Part shown: piece by piece, positions 43,335 through 50,848 of the stretch
Layout: every line of letters starts with the position of its first letter
Position numbering within the stretch: position 1 is the first letter of the stretch
Source: Bacteroidales bacterium
GTDB taxonomy: Bacteria > Bacteroidota > Bacteroidia > Bacteroidales > P3
Assembly: GCA_022482545.1 (NCBI GenBank)
Contig: JAKVOZ010000013.1
Location: 1 to 50,848 of the forward strand
DNA: 50,848 bases
Direction: 5' to 3'
Notes under the pieces: model-generated
The model's input: only the letters and a program-made list of their open reading frames with translations
Databases searched by the model: none
Told to the model about the DNA's origin: nothing
Translations under genes and position numbers: made by a program

Positions 43335-43361
43335 TGTTTTATAAAATTTAAAAATATTTTT

Positions 43362-43370
43362 TGCAAAGAT
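43362..43370 (-). promoter_or_regulatory. -7 box for the GT39-like gene
   Basis: The minus strand reads TATCTTTGC, a consensus match, 28 nt before the start codon at 43334. It faces away from the plus-strand box at 43405, forming a compact divergent promoter pair. Confidence 0.78.
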
Positions 43371-43404
43371 AATTATTTTTTATAAAAATACCATATTATA
43401 TTTT

Positions 43405-43413
43405 TATCTTTGC
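43405..43413 (+). promoter_or_regulatory. -7 box touching the GT4 start codon (possible leaderless mRNA)
   Basis: TATCTTTGC ends 3 nt before the ATG at 43417. With the usual distance from box to start site, transcription would begin at or beside the A of the ATG, giving an mRNA with no leader. If the true translation start is further downstream, the first in-frame alternatives would remove the conserved N-terminal strand. Confidence 0.72.
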
Positions 43414-43416
43414 AAT

Positions 43417-44520
43417 ATGAAAAAGATAATAGTTTCTGTAAGCAATGATGTTTTTAATGATAATCGTGTTGAAAAAACATGTAATAGTCTGTGTAAATAT
43501 GGCTTAAATGTTTTTCTTGTTGGCAAAAGAACAAAAGATAGTCCTAAATTGCCAAAGAAACATTTTGCTGTTTATAGAATGAAAACATTATGCAAAAAGA
43601 ATGTATTTTATTATATGGAATTAAATATACGCCTTTTCTTTTTTCTACTTTTTAAACGAACTGATATTCTTTGGGCAAATGATTTGGATACTCTTTTACC
43701 GAATTATCTTGTCAGCAAAATAAAGAATAAACCATTAATATTTGATTCGCATGAATTGTTTTGGGCAATAGCAGAATTGAAAGATACTAGAATAAAGAGA
43801 GAGTTTTGGAGATTATTGGAAAGAAAGATGGTGCCAAATATTAAATATGTTATAACAGTTTGCGAACCTATAAAGAAATATTTTCAAAAAAATTATAAAG
43901 TTAATGCTTCTCTTGTGAGGAATATCCCTTTGTTTGAAGAGAAAAATCAAGAGAGAAAGTGTTTTCCGTTAAAAGAAAAAATAATTGTTTGGCAAGGTTC
44001 AGCAAATGTAGATAGGGGATTAGAAGAACTTGTGTTGGCAATGAAAAATGTTGATGCTAAATTATATATTATTGGACGTGGAGATATTGTTGATAATCTG
44101 AAACAAGAAATAATAGATAATGATTTAAAAAATAAAGTTTTTCTTTTTGGTAGGCTTACTTTTGATGAGATGATGGCATATACACGCAGGGCTACTATTG
44201 CTATTTCTATTGATAAACCAACAAACAAAAATTATGAAATATCTCTTCCAAATAAGATTTTTGAATATATAAATTCTGCAACACCAATAGTTTGTACTCC
44301 ACTAAAAGAAATAGAAGCCGTTGTTAAGAAATATGATGTTGGATTTGTTATTAAGGATTTTTCGGTAGATAATTTATCAAAACAAATAAATGAAATAATT
44401 AATAATGATAGTCTTTTGCAGAAGAAGAGTGATAATTGTATTCTTGCCCAAAAAGAACTATCATGGCAAAATGAAGAACAACATATCTTTGAAGTTCTTA
44501 ATAAAATCCAAGAAAAATAA
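43417..44520 (+). CDS. glycosyltransferase family 4 (GT-B fold)
   Basis: 367 residues. The N-terminal domain starts KKIIVSVSNDVFNDNRVEKT, a pattern of bacterial GT4 enzymes making surface polysaccharides, and includes WANDLDTLL and FDSHELFW. The C-terminal donor domain has VWQGSANVDRGLEEL, LYIIGRGD, LFGRLTFDEMMAY and EISLPNKIFEYINSATPIVC, whose Glu and Asn-Lys contacts match the family EX7E region. The sugar is unknown. It has its own promoter and is followed by a repeat-rich spacer containing a terminator. Confidence 0.88.
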   Translation: MKKIIVSVSNDVFNDNRVEKTCNSLCKYGLNVFLVGKRTKDSPKLPKKHFAVYRMKTLCKKNVFYYMELNIRLFFFLLFKRTDILWANDLDTLLPNYLVSKIKNKPLIFDSHELFWAIAELKDTRIKREFWRLLERKMVPNIKYVITVCEPIKKYFQKNYKVNASLVRNIPLFEEKNQERKCFPLKEKIIVWQGSANVDRGLEELVLAMKNVDAKLYIIGRGDIVDNLKQEIIDNDLKNKVFLFGRLTFDEMMAYTRRATIAISIDKPTNKNYEISLPNKIFEYINSATPIVCTPLKEIEAVVKKYDVGFVIKDFSVDNLSKQINEIINNDSLLQKKSDNCILAQKELSWQNEEQHIFEVLNKIQEK

Positions 44521-44549
44521 GGATGGAAACGTACTTAAAACAATACTAA

Positions 44550-44593
44550 AATAATTCTTCGTTTTATTGAAATATAACGAAGAGTTATTTTAA
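44550..44593 (+). terminator. terminator within the 100-bp repeat after the GT4 gene
   Basis: AATAATTCTTCGTT (44550-44563) pairs with AACGAAGAGTTATT (44576-44589), 14 bp with one T-G wobble, followed by TTTAAT. The stem overlaps the left end of the 44558-44657 repeat. Confidence 0.7.
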
Positions 44594-44657
44594 TATAATG
44601 AAGAGATATTTTATTAGAATCAAGAACTATTTTAACGGATTAGCAATTCATTTTAAT
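44558..44657. repeat. 100-bp intergenic composite repeat, copy 1
   Basis: Nearly identical (about 93% by eye) to 46061-46160, in the same orientation. It is built of modules about 21-23 nt long: two GAAGAG-containing units, then GAATCAAGAACTATTTTAAC and GGATTAGCAATTCATTTTAA, the last two exact between the copies. The two copies flank the outer-membrane protein gene at 44866. Confidence 0.85.
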
Positions 44658-44754
44658 CTTAGTTTATATTGCTTAAAATAAAACATAGATAAAACACAAG
44701 ATAATTTTCATTATAAAAAACAATATATTTATGATGTGATTTAAAAATAAATTG

Positions 44755-44763
44755 TATTTTTGC
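44755..44763 (+). promoter_or_regulatory. -7 box for the outer-membrane protein gene
   Basis: TATTTTTGC matches TAnnTTTGC and lies about 100 nt before the start codon at 44866, leaving a leader of roughly 97 nt. Confidence 0.68.
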
Positions 44764-44865
44764 AATTGAAGAATATGAGATGTAATTACCTTAATAATTG
44801 ATGATAATTGAATCACACTATTATTTTAAAAGGAAATTAATTATTAACCAAAAAAAATAAAAACG

Positions 44866-45924
44866 ATGAAACTAAAAATTTTTATGTTTTCTATCCTAAT
44901 GTTTTGCGGATTAGGACTATTTGCACAAGCAAATTATCAAGATGTTATTTATTTAAAAGATGGAACTGTAACAACAGGAGTAATCCTTGAACAATATCCA
45001 GGAAAAAGTGTTAAAATAAAAGCATCAGATGGGAGTATTCTTAACTATAATATGTCAGATATTTATAAGATGACAAGAGAAGAAGTAGAGACTCCAAAGC
45101 AACAACAACCTTCAAAAGAAATTGAATCAAAAGATGACCGTCCTTCAAAAGACCTTGATAAAGAAGAATCAAATGATGATGGCGGTTCAAGATTTAGCGA
45201 TTTAACAAAAAGGCCTGTAACATTTTATTCGCTATTTACCTTTAATATGATATTCCAAAATATTAAAGCAAATCAAAAAGTTTTTACAAATGAGAATGGA
45301 ATAGCTACTGATAAAATGTCTATGGGGATGAGAGGTGATCATTCATCATTTGGTACAGCAGTACTTGGATATAATTTTGGAATAACATCTAAGATAGGAT
45401 TAGGATTTGAGACGGGATTGATGTTTGAATTTTTCCATGGAACACCAAATTTTATGAAAACAAGCACTTCTGGCAATTACACATATAGTCATAAATATGA
45501 TGTAACAATGAATCAAATAGGTATTTCAATGCCAATTAATGCTACTTACAATTTTCAAATAAATAGAAAGTTCTCAGTATTTGCAAGTAGTGGGTTCTTG
45601 TTAAATGTTGGTTTATGGTATGGATTTAAATGTACGGATACAGAATATGAATATTATAATAATAATCTAAGAAATACAGATCAAAATTATACTGATGCAG
45701 ACTATTACACAGATGATGTAGAAGGATCTAAATCATTAAATAGAGTTAATCTTTTCTATACGATGGGTATTGGAGTTAAGTTCTCAAGATTTCGTTTAAA
45801 GATGGAAAGAGGTTGGGGCTTAACTAATTTGATTTCATATTCATCAGCAGAAAATTCTTATGTTGATGATATACATTGCAAATTTAATAGACCATTTACA
45901 CTTAGTTTGCAAATGATGTTCTAA
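44866..45924 (+). CDS. outer-membrane protein with N-terminal regulatory-like domain and barrel
   Basis: 352 residues. A signal peptide (cleavage after GLFAQ, about residue 22) is followed by a small strand-rich domain common in Bacteroidetes exported proteins (DVIYLKDGTVTTGVILEQYP, then VKIKASDGS and MSDIYKMTREE). A charged, Pro/Lys/Glu-rich linker of about 50 residues follows (KQQQPSKEIES onward), then a beta-barrel with strands such as GFGTAVLGYNFGIT-type patterns, ending FTLSLQMMF with the terminal Phe. Function unknown. The protein is probably surface-linked, with the first domain in the periplasm. It stands alone between two 100-bp repeats and has its own promoter and terminator. Confidence 0.72.
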   Translation: MKLKIFMFSILMFCGLGLFAQANYQDVIYLKDGTVTTGVILEQYPGKSVKIKASDGSILNYNMSDIYKMTREEVETPKQQQPSKEIESKDDRPSKDLDKEESNDDGGSRFSDLTKRPVTFYSLFTFNMIFQNIKANQKVFTNENGIATDKMSMGMRGDHSSFGTAVLGYNFGITSKIGLGFETGLMFEFFHGTPNFMKTSTSGNYTYSHKYDVTMNQIGISMPINATYNFQINRKFSVFASSGFLLNVGLWYGFKCTDTEYEYYNNNLRNTDQNYTDADYYTDDVEGSKSLNRVNLFYTMGIGVKFSRFRLKMERGWGLTNLISYSSAENSYVDDIHCKFNRPFTLSLQMMF

Positions 45925-45950
45925 TTCTAACAAGACAATAAAATTAAATA

Positions 45951-46019
45951 AATAAGAAAGGCGATATGTTTTTTGTTAAATAAAAACTTGTCGCCTTTCT
46001 TATTTATTTAAAATTTTTT
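45951..46019 (+). terminator. strong intrinsic terminator after the outer-membrane protein gene
   Basis: AATAAGAAAGGCGA (45951-45964) pairs perfectly with TCGCCTTTCTTATT (45991-46004), a 14-bp stem with a 26-nt loop that itself contains T-rich sequence. A T-run follows at 46012-46019. Confidence 0.85.
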
Positions 46020-46060
46020 TATATTGATTTTGAATTAGATAAATAATATTAAAATAACTC

Positions 46061-46160
46061 TTCGCTTTTTTGAAATATAATGAAGAGTTATTGAAATATA
46101 ATGAAGAGATATTTTAGTGGAATCAAGAACTATTTTAACGGATTAGCAATTCATTTTAAT
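46061..46160. repeat. 100-bp intergenic composite repeat, copy 2
   Basis: Second copy of the repeat at 44558-44657, with about seven differences in 100 positions. Its right end runs into the last codon and stop of the minus-strand GT2 gene (46156), so the repeat contributes the end of that coding sequence. Confidence 0.85.
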
Positions 46161-47106
46161 GGCGGTTCTGATTTACTTTTTCGCCATTAAAAGAACGAGC
46201 AAAATATGTTGGACGGTGTTTTGTCTCTACAAATATTCTTGCAATATATTCTCCTAAGACTCCAAGCGAGAGCAATTGAACTCCACCTAAAAACAATATC
46301 ATAACAAGCAATGACGGATAACCAGCAACAGGATTGCCATAAAGGATAGTTCTTAAAAGCATATAAATCATATAAATGAAAGCAAACAATGATATTATTG
46401 AGCCTATTATTGTTGAAATCCTTAAAGGTTTAGTAGTAAATGAGGTTATACCTTCAATAGCTAATGAAATTAATTTAAAATAATTCCATTTTGTTTTGCC
46501 AGCAGCTCTTGGACTACGGTCAAATATTATTTCTTTTTTCTTAAAACCAATCCAACTAAACATACCTTTTGTATATCTGCTTTGTTCTCTTATTTGACAT
46601 AGAGCATCAATACAACTCCTATCCAAAAGACGAAAATCTCCTGTATTTTTTTGAATATTTATTTTAGTAGTTTTTTTAAGGATAGAGTAGAACCATTGAG
46701 ATGTTTTTTTCTTAATAAAACTCTCACCTTCACGAGAACGTCTCTTTGCATAAACATCATCATAACCATCTTCCCAATAAGGTATCATTTGTTCAATAAG
46801 TTCTGGTGGGTCCTGCAAATCTGCATCCATAATAACGACACAATCACCGCTCACGTAATCAAAGCCAGCAAGCATTGCTATTTCTTTACCATAATTTCTT
46901 GAAAGGTCAACAATATTTATTCTATTGTCTTTATTACGTAAAGCATAAAGGATAGCGAGTGTGTTGTCTTTGCTTCCGTCATTAACAAACATCACTTCCC
47001 ATTCATAATTAGAAAGTTTGTTCATCAAAATAAAAACCCTGTCATACAATAAAGTAAGCACAGCTTCTTCGTTGTATGCAGGGATTAAGATACTGATTTT
47101 TTTCAT
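46156..47106 (-). CDS. glycosyltransferase family 2, GtrB/DPM1-like, membrane-anchored
   Basis: 316 residues. The GT-A domain starts KKISILIPAYNEEAVLTLLY and has the metal-binding DXD-type DADLQDPPELI and the acceptor region GDFRLLDR. Two C-terminal membrane helices (about 233-258 and 268-290) precede a cytoplasmic tail. Proteins of this layout (GtrB, ArnC, YkoT) attach a sugar to undecaprenyl phosphate, which GT-C enzymes such as the GT39-like protein at 41088 then use on the outer face. The last codon lies within a dispersed repeat. It is 7 nt from the DUF3127 gene upstream on the same strand. Confidence 0.9.
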   Translation of the reverse strand: MKKISILIPAYNEEAVLTLLYDRVFILMNKLSNYEWEVMFVNDGSKDNTLAILYALRNKDNRINIVDLSRNYGKEIAMLAGFDYVSGDCVVIMDADLQDPPELIEQMIPYWEDGYDDVYAKRRSREGESFIKKKTSQWFYSILKKTTKINIQKNTGDFRLLDRSCIDALCQIREQSRYTKGMFSWIGFKKKEIIFDRSPRAAGKTKWNYFKLISLAIEGITSFTTKPLRISTIIGSIISLFAFIYMIYMLLRTILYGNPVAGYPSLLVMILFLGGVQLLSLGVLGEYIARIFVETKHRPTYFARSFNGEKVNQNRH

Positions 47107-47113
47107 TTTTTAT

Positions 47114-47584
47114 TTAGAATGGTAAATCATCATCACTATTCATGTCGGCATCGTTTTCTATTGTTCCGCCACCGATATTTGCTGATTGTTGAGGCATTTG
47201 TTCTTGTTTAACAGGTTGTTCTTGCATTGGATTTGGAGTAGGAGTAGTGCTGGATTGAGTAGTATAGTTATTGTTAGGAGCAGTAGTGTTGGATGAATTA
47301 CTTGGCATTGCGGGATTAAATGTTTCTATTTGAGTACAACGACAATCAGTATACCAACGTTCATTATATTCTCTACTTTCTATATTGAAAATAACTTTTA
47401 TTGTTGTTCCTATTGTTATAGCTTTTAATGCAGCGTATTTATCTTCGCCCCAAATAGAGAAAGCTATTTTTCTTGAAAATTGTTCTTCTGTTTCTATTAC
47501 AAATCCACCTCTTAGCCAAGCTCCTCTTGCAGATTCACCTCTTTGTTCAGGCAAAATCAATGTTAATTTTCCTATTATTTCCAT
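47114..47584 (-). CDS. DUF3127 protein with an SSB-like acidic tail
   Basis: 156 residues. The first 85 or so match the DUF3127 fold: MEIIGKLTLILPEQRGESARG and WLRGGFVIET, then KIAFSIWGEDKYAAL and FNIESREYNERWYTD. This looks like an OB-type beta-barrel. A low-complexity linker rich in Asn, Thr, Pro and Gln follows, and the protein ends NSDDDLPF. This architecture (OB-like domain, disordered linker, acidic tip ending in Pro-Phe) is that of single-stranded DNA-binding protein, whose DDDIPF tail recruits repair enzymes. It may bind DNA or compete for SSB partners. It is 7 nt upstream of the GT2 gene, probably by transcriptional chance. Confidence 0.85.
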   Translation of the reverse strand: MEIIGKLTLILPEQRGESARGAWLRGGFVIETEEQFSRKIAFSIWGEDKYAALKAITIGTTIKVIFNIESREYNERWYTDCRCTQIETFNPAMPSNSSNTTAPNNNYTTQSSTTPTPNPMQEQPVKQEQMPQQSANIGGGTIENDADMNSDDDLPF

Positions 47585-47637
47585 ATTATTATTGTCTTTT
47601 ATTTATTAATTATTATTTAAATTCATTTCTTGTTTTA

Positions 47638-49728
47638 TTATTTCTTTAACCATTTATCTAACCAATCAAAGAAATTTCTTTGCCAAAGAATACCATTTTG
47701 TGGTTTAAGTACCCAATGGTTTTCATCAGGAAAATAAAGATAACGTGCAGGCAATCCTCTATCCAAAGCAGCATTGAAAGCAGCCATACCTTGAGAAGCA
47801 ACAATACGATAATCTTTTTCTGAATGAATAACAAGAATAGGAGTATCCCATTTGTCTACGAACTTATGAGGAGAATTAGCATAACTCTTTTGAACTTTTG
47901 CGTTATTCTTATCCCAATAAGGGCCACCTAAATCCCAATTAACAAACCACATTTCTTCTGTTTCAAGATATTGTTGTTCAAGATTAAACATACCATCGTG
48001 AGCAATAAAACATTTGAAACGTTTGTTGTGATGACCTGCAAGCCAATAAACAGAATAACCTCCAAAACTTGCTCCAACAGCACCCAATCTATCTTTATCT
48101 ACATATTTTTCTTTGCTTACCTGATCAATTGCAGTTAAATAGTCTTTCATACATTGCCCACCGTAATCGCCACTAATCTCTTCTAACCATTTTTGACCAA
48201 AGCCAGGAAGACCTCTTCTGTTTGGAGCAACAACAATATAACCATTAGCAGCCATTATCTGCATATTCCAACGATAAGACCAGAATTGACTAACTGTTGA
48301 TTGAGGACCACCTTCGCAATAAAGAAGTGTTGGATAAGTCTTTGTTGAATCAAAATTAGGTGGATAAACAACCCATGTTTGAAGTGGTTGTCCGTCTGTT
48401 GCTTTAAGCCATCTTTCTTGAATTTTTCCCCATTTGATTTTAGCCATAAGCTCATCATTTGTTGTTGAAATTTTCTTTTCAACGCCTGTTTTTTCATTTA
48501 CAGTCCATATTTCAACTGGGTGAGAAAAAGACATCTGTGTTGCAATTAAACAATCTTTTGCTGGAATAACTGCTGTGTAGTCTGCAATAGATTTTGTTAG
48601 TTGTTTAATCTCTTTTGTTTTTATATTAACTTTATAAATATAGTCTTTTGCTTGATGGTCTGAAAGAAAGTAAATACTTTGATTATCTTTAGAAAATTTC
48701 AACCCTGTTGCATTTTGGTCAAACTCTTTTGTTAAGTAATCTATTTGTTTAGTTTTTAAATCACAAGTAATAAGACGTATTTTGTCTGCCTCATAACCAT
48801 CTCTTTCCATACTCTCCCAAGCAATTGTTTTGCCATCATGAGAGAATACAGGATTTTGATCATATCCTTCCATACCGAAACTTAAATTCTCTGTCTTTTT
48901 TGTAGCTATATCATAAAGGAAGATATCACTATTTGTTGAGTTAGCATAAGCTTTTCCTACTTTCTTTCTACAAGTATAAGCTATTTTCTTGCTATCTGGG
49001 CTCCATGCTATTTGTTCCATTCCGCCCCATGGACGCATTGGACTTTCAAATTCTGTACCTTGAAGAATATTTACTCCTTCTTTTACTTCTTTCCCATCAA
49101 AATCTGCAACAAAAGGTTGTGGTATGTTATCTGTCCAAGAATCCCAATGACGATACATAAGGTCATCATTTATTCTTCCAGTTGTCTTATCTAAGCCTTT
49201 TTTCAAATAAGCGAACTTATCTTTCTTTTCTATGGCTCTAACATAAACAACTTTCTTGCCATCAGGAGAATAAGAGAAACCTTCCAAATCACCTTCTTTG
49301 AAATTAGAAATCTTTGTACGGTCGCTTCCGTCAAGATTCATCTCATAAATATTTACATCATTTGAATCTGCGTAAATAAATCCTATCTTATCTCCTTTTG
49401 GATTAAAGATAACATTTGATTCACTATTCTTTGTTGTTGTAAGTCTTGTAACGTTTTTGCCATCTATATCCATAATATAGACTTCTGCATTACCTTTGTT
49501 CTGCTTTATATCATAATAAGTAACAGTGTAAAGGATTTTGTCGCCTTTTGGTGAAACTGAAACATCGTTTATCCTTCCAAATGCCCATAGTGCCTCAGGC
49601 GTAAGAACACCATCTTTTATCTCTACATTTGGTTTGTCAATAACATCTTTATCTTTCATTTGACTCGGTTTGCATCCAGTCATTAGCAAAGTAGCTAATA
49701 AACTTGTAACTATTAAAGTTTTTTTCAT
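47638..49728 (-). CDS. S9 family serine peptidase (dipeptidyl/acylaminoacyl peptidase-like), lipoprotein
   Basis: 696 residues from MKKTLIVTSLLATLLMTGC, a lipoprotein signal with Cys19. The frame is open to 49767, but the promoter at 49765-49772 excludes that start. An N-terminal beta-propeller (repeated SPDGKKVVYV-type blades) leads to an alpha/beta-hydrolase domain. The nucleophile lies in GASFGGYS (GxSxGG), the Asp in VIHSEKDYRI and the His in DENHWVLKP, all in family order. It removes di- or oligopeptides from the N-terminus and probably sits in the periplasm or outer membrane. It resembles the dipeptidyl peptidases of asaccharolytic Bacteroidetes and fits the amino-acid-using theme. Confidence 0.92.
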   Translation of the reverse strand: MKKTLIVTSLLATLLMTGCKPSQMKDKDVIDKPNVEIKDGVLTPEALWAFGRINDVSVSPKGDKILYTVTYYDIKQNKGNAEVYIMDIDGKNVTRLTTTKNSESNVIFNPKGDKIGFIYADSNDVNIYEMNLDGSDRTKISNFKEGDLEGFSYSPDGKKVVYVRAIEKKDKFAYLKKGLDKTTGRINDDLMYRHWDSWTDNIPQPFVADFDGKEVKEGVNILQGTEFESPMRPWGGMEQIAWSPDSKKIAYTCRKKVGKAYANSTNSDIFLYDIATKKTENLSFGMEGYDQNPVFSHDGKTIAWESMERDGYEADKIRLITCDLKTKQIDYLTKEFDQNATGLKFSKDNQSIYFLSDHQAKDYIYKVNIKTKEIKQLTKSIADYTAVIPAKDCLIATQMSFSHPVEIWTVNEKTGVEKKISTTNDELMAKIKWGKIQERWLKATDGQPLQTWVVYPPNFDSTKTYPTLLYCEGGPQSTVSQFWSYRWNMQIMAANGYIVVAPNRRGLPGFGQKWLEEISGDYGGQCMKDYLTAIDQVSKEKYVDKDRLGAVGASFGGYSVYWLAGHHNKRFKCFIAHDGMFNLEQQYLETEEMWFVNWDLGGPYWDKNNAKVQKSYANSPHKFVDKWDTPILVIHSEKDYRIVASQGMAAFNAALDRGLPARYLYFPDENHWVLKPQNGILWQRNFFDWLDKWLKK

Positions 49729-49764
49729 ATTGATTATTTTTTTATATTCTATTTTTTTGTTTTT

Positions 49765-49772
49765 CAAAATTA
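49765..49772 (-). promoter_or_regulatory. -7 box for the S9 peptidase gene
   Basis: The minus strand reads TAATTTTG, matching TAnnTTTG, about 37 nt before the start codon at 49728. It lies directly behind the stop codon of the HD phosphohydrolase gene. Confidence 0.6.
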
Positions 49773-49776
49773 CAAA

Positions 49777-50848
49777 TTAAATTTCAAAATAATAGTATTT
49801 TTTAATTTCTTTTGCTAAAAATTTTTCATCAAGTTGGTCTGAAGCATTATAAATTTCTTTTACTTCGCCATTTTTGAATAGTATGTTTATCTTTTGATCA
49901 TTGAAACTATAAGCCTTGTTATGTAATTCATCAGTATGAGTAAAGTATTGTATTATATCTGTATCGTTTATCTTAAATTTATTAGAATATCTTTCTATCG
50001 TCTTTTTGTGTTTCTGTTCAATCTTCTCTTGATTAAAAGGAGAGTTCTCAATCACTACTTTCCCTATATTTCTATTCATTAGATTTGTTGAAAGATAACT
50101 AAGAATTAAATCATTATGACAACTCCATATTTTAACACAACTCCAAATGTCAGTATCGTCAAGAAGAACATAATGATTAAGTGCTTCTTTGTCTGATATT
50201 GACCTTACTCCATTTTTTAAGAAATAATAAATATGTTCGCTTATTGGAAAGTTTTGAGTGTTTAGAAGATTATTCATAGCAAGTGAACGTGCTCTGAAAA
50301 GTATTTTTCTTAAAAGACAATCTGCTCCGACAACGGTTTTATGCATATATACTTGCCAATACATAAGACGACGAGAAATAATAAATTTTTCTATTGAATA
50401 TATGCCTTTTTCATCAATAACAAGCTCATCATTTTTAACAGAAAACATTTTTAATATTCTTTCTGTTCCAATAACTCCTTCGCTAACACCAGTGAAAAAA
50501 CTATCTCTTGTTAAATAATCTAAACGATCTACATCAACTTGTGAAGAAACTAATTGGTGAAGAAAGTGTTTTTTGTAATTGTTGTTAAAAATATCAACGA
50601 CCATAATATCAACCCCCAGCTCTTTCATAAAACATACAGAAATATCTTCATGACTTTCTTTGAAGAAAAAACTTTCCAAACAATGAGAGAAAGGACTATG
50701 TCCTGAGTCGTGAAGAAGGATAGCCTGCAAAGTTGCGTTATATTCTTTTTCAGTAATATTTTCTTGTTTGTTTTTTAATACATCAAGAGCTTGAACCATA
50801 AGATACATCGCTCCAACGCTATGAGAAAATCTTGTATGCTCAGCTCCA
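49777..50848 (-). CDS. HD-domain phosphohydrolase (dNTPase/SAMHD1-related), 5' end outside the window
   Basis: The frame runs off the right edge, so the N-terminus is missing. About 356 residues are visible. Upstream of the first internal Met the frame continues as GAEHTRFSHSVGA, which is the first part of the HD motif, so the gene starts beyond 50848. The second metal motif is LLHDSGHSPFSH, and VDVDRLDYLTRDSFFTG is a further hallmark of this family (YwfO/SAMHD1-like). Such enzymes hydrolyse dNTPs or other nucleotides. The C-terminal half is less conserved. Whether it helps control nucleotide pools or phage replication cannot be told from sequence. Confidence 0.88.
   Translation of the reverse strand, partial: GAEHTRFSHSVGAMYLMVQALDVLKNKQENITEKEYNATLQAILLHDSGHSPFSHCLESFFFKESHEDISVCFMKELGVDIMVVDIFNNNYKKHFLHQLVSSQVDVDRLDYLTRDSFFTGVSEGVIGTERILKMFSVKNDELVIDEKGIYSIEKFIISRRLMYWQVYMHKTVVGADCLLRKILFRARSLAMNNLLNTQNFPISEHIYYFLKNGVRSISDKEALNHYVLLDDTDIWSCVKIWSCHNDLILSYLSTNLMNRNIGKVVIENSPFNQEKIEQKHKKTIERYSNKFKINDTDIIQYFTHTDELHNKAYSFNDQKINILFKNGEVKEIYNASDQLDEKFLAKEIKKYYYFEI

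Noticed and set aside
1-50848. tRNA or rRNA genes
   Set aside because: No cloverleaf with the T-loop GGTTCNANNCC pattern and no rRNA-like GC-richer block was noticed by eye. A tRNAscan run would settle it.

Overview
The window looks like a chromosomal segment of an AT-rich anaerobic Bacteroidetes bacterium, most likely in the order Bacteroidales. The promoter signal TAnnTTTGC recurs in front of many genes on both strands, and most start codons follow A-rich leaders without a Shine-Dalgarno motif. Lineage markers agree: a PorX-type response regulator with a PglZ domain, an adjacent pair of glycine-lipid acyltransferases, a DUF3127 protein, many signal peptides ending in AQ, and the gene neighbourhood purH-mreB. 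A group B type [FeFe] hydrogenase and a flavodiiron protein point to anaerobic fermentation. L-serine dehydratase, histidine ammonia-lyase, ornithine carbamoyltransferase and two large peptidases (M13 and S9) suggest that peptides and amino acids are used as substrates. No rRNA, tRNA, transposase, integrase or CRISPR array was seen.

Layout. 1-4.7 kb: sdaA, then an AT-rich insert with a lipoprotein and a small barrel protein, closed by an internally deleted 3' copy of sdaA, then an RsiV-like lipoprotein on the minus strand. 4.9-8.7 kb: a 1228-residue RecQ-like helicase with unknown flanking domains and foreign codon use. 8.7-10.5 kb: a two-gene hydrogenase unit. 10.5-16.1 kb: a repeat-rich spacer, a long structured leader that looks like a transcription attenuator, a type III-like restriction-modification pair (mod, res), and a 24-residue hydrophobic peptide. 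16.1-20.9 kb: M13 peptidase, hutH and an ornithine carbamoyltransferase. 21-23.8 kb: a cluster of unrecognised exported proteins, the last one truncated. 23.9-33.8 kb: a long minus-strand core block (mreB, purH, pfkA, engB, glsB, glsA, tsaE, porX, a DoxX/thioredoxin protein and two cysteine-rich lipoproteins). 34.2-39.8 kb: sufB without sufC or sufD, a family 9 glycosyltransferase, mazG, a metallo-beta-lactamase-fold hydrolase, an outer-membrane barrel and a nitroreductase. 39.9-50.8 kb: flavodiiron protein, three glycosyltransferases, an outer-membrane protein, DUF3127, an S9 peptidase and a partial HD phosphohydrolase.

Two features stand out. First, the leader of mod (about 10,805-11,074) can fold into either a 121-nt nested hairpin or a roughly 20-bp terminator hairpin with a U-rich tail, and the two folds exclude each other. 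Second, intergenic spaces carry families of short modules of about 22 nt, often palindromic. Some form tandem arrays (10,554; 20,981; 34,018) and others form near-identical 100-bp composite copies (44,558 and 46,061). All functions given here are inferred from reading the sequence; no database search was run.
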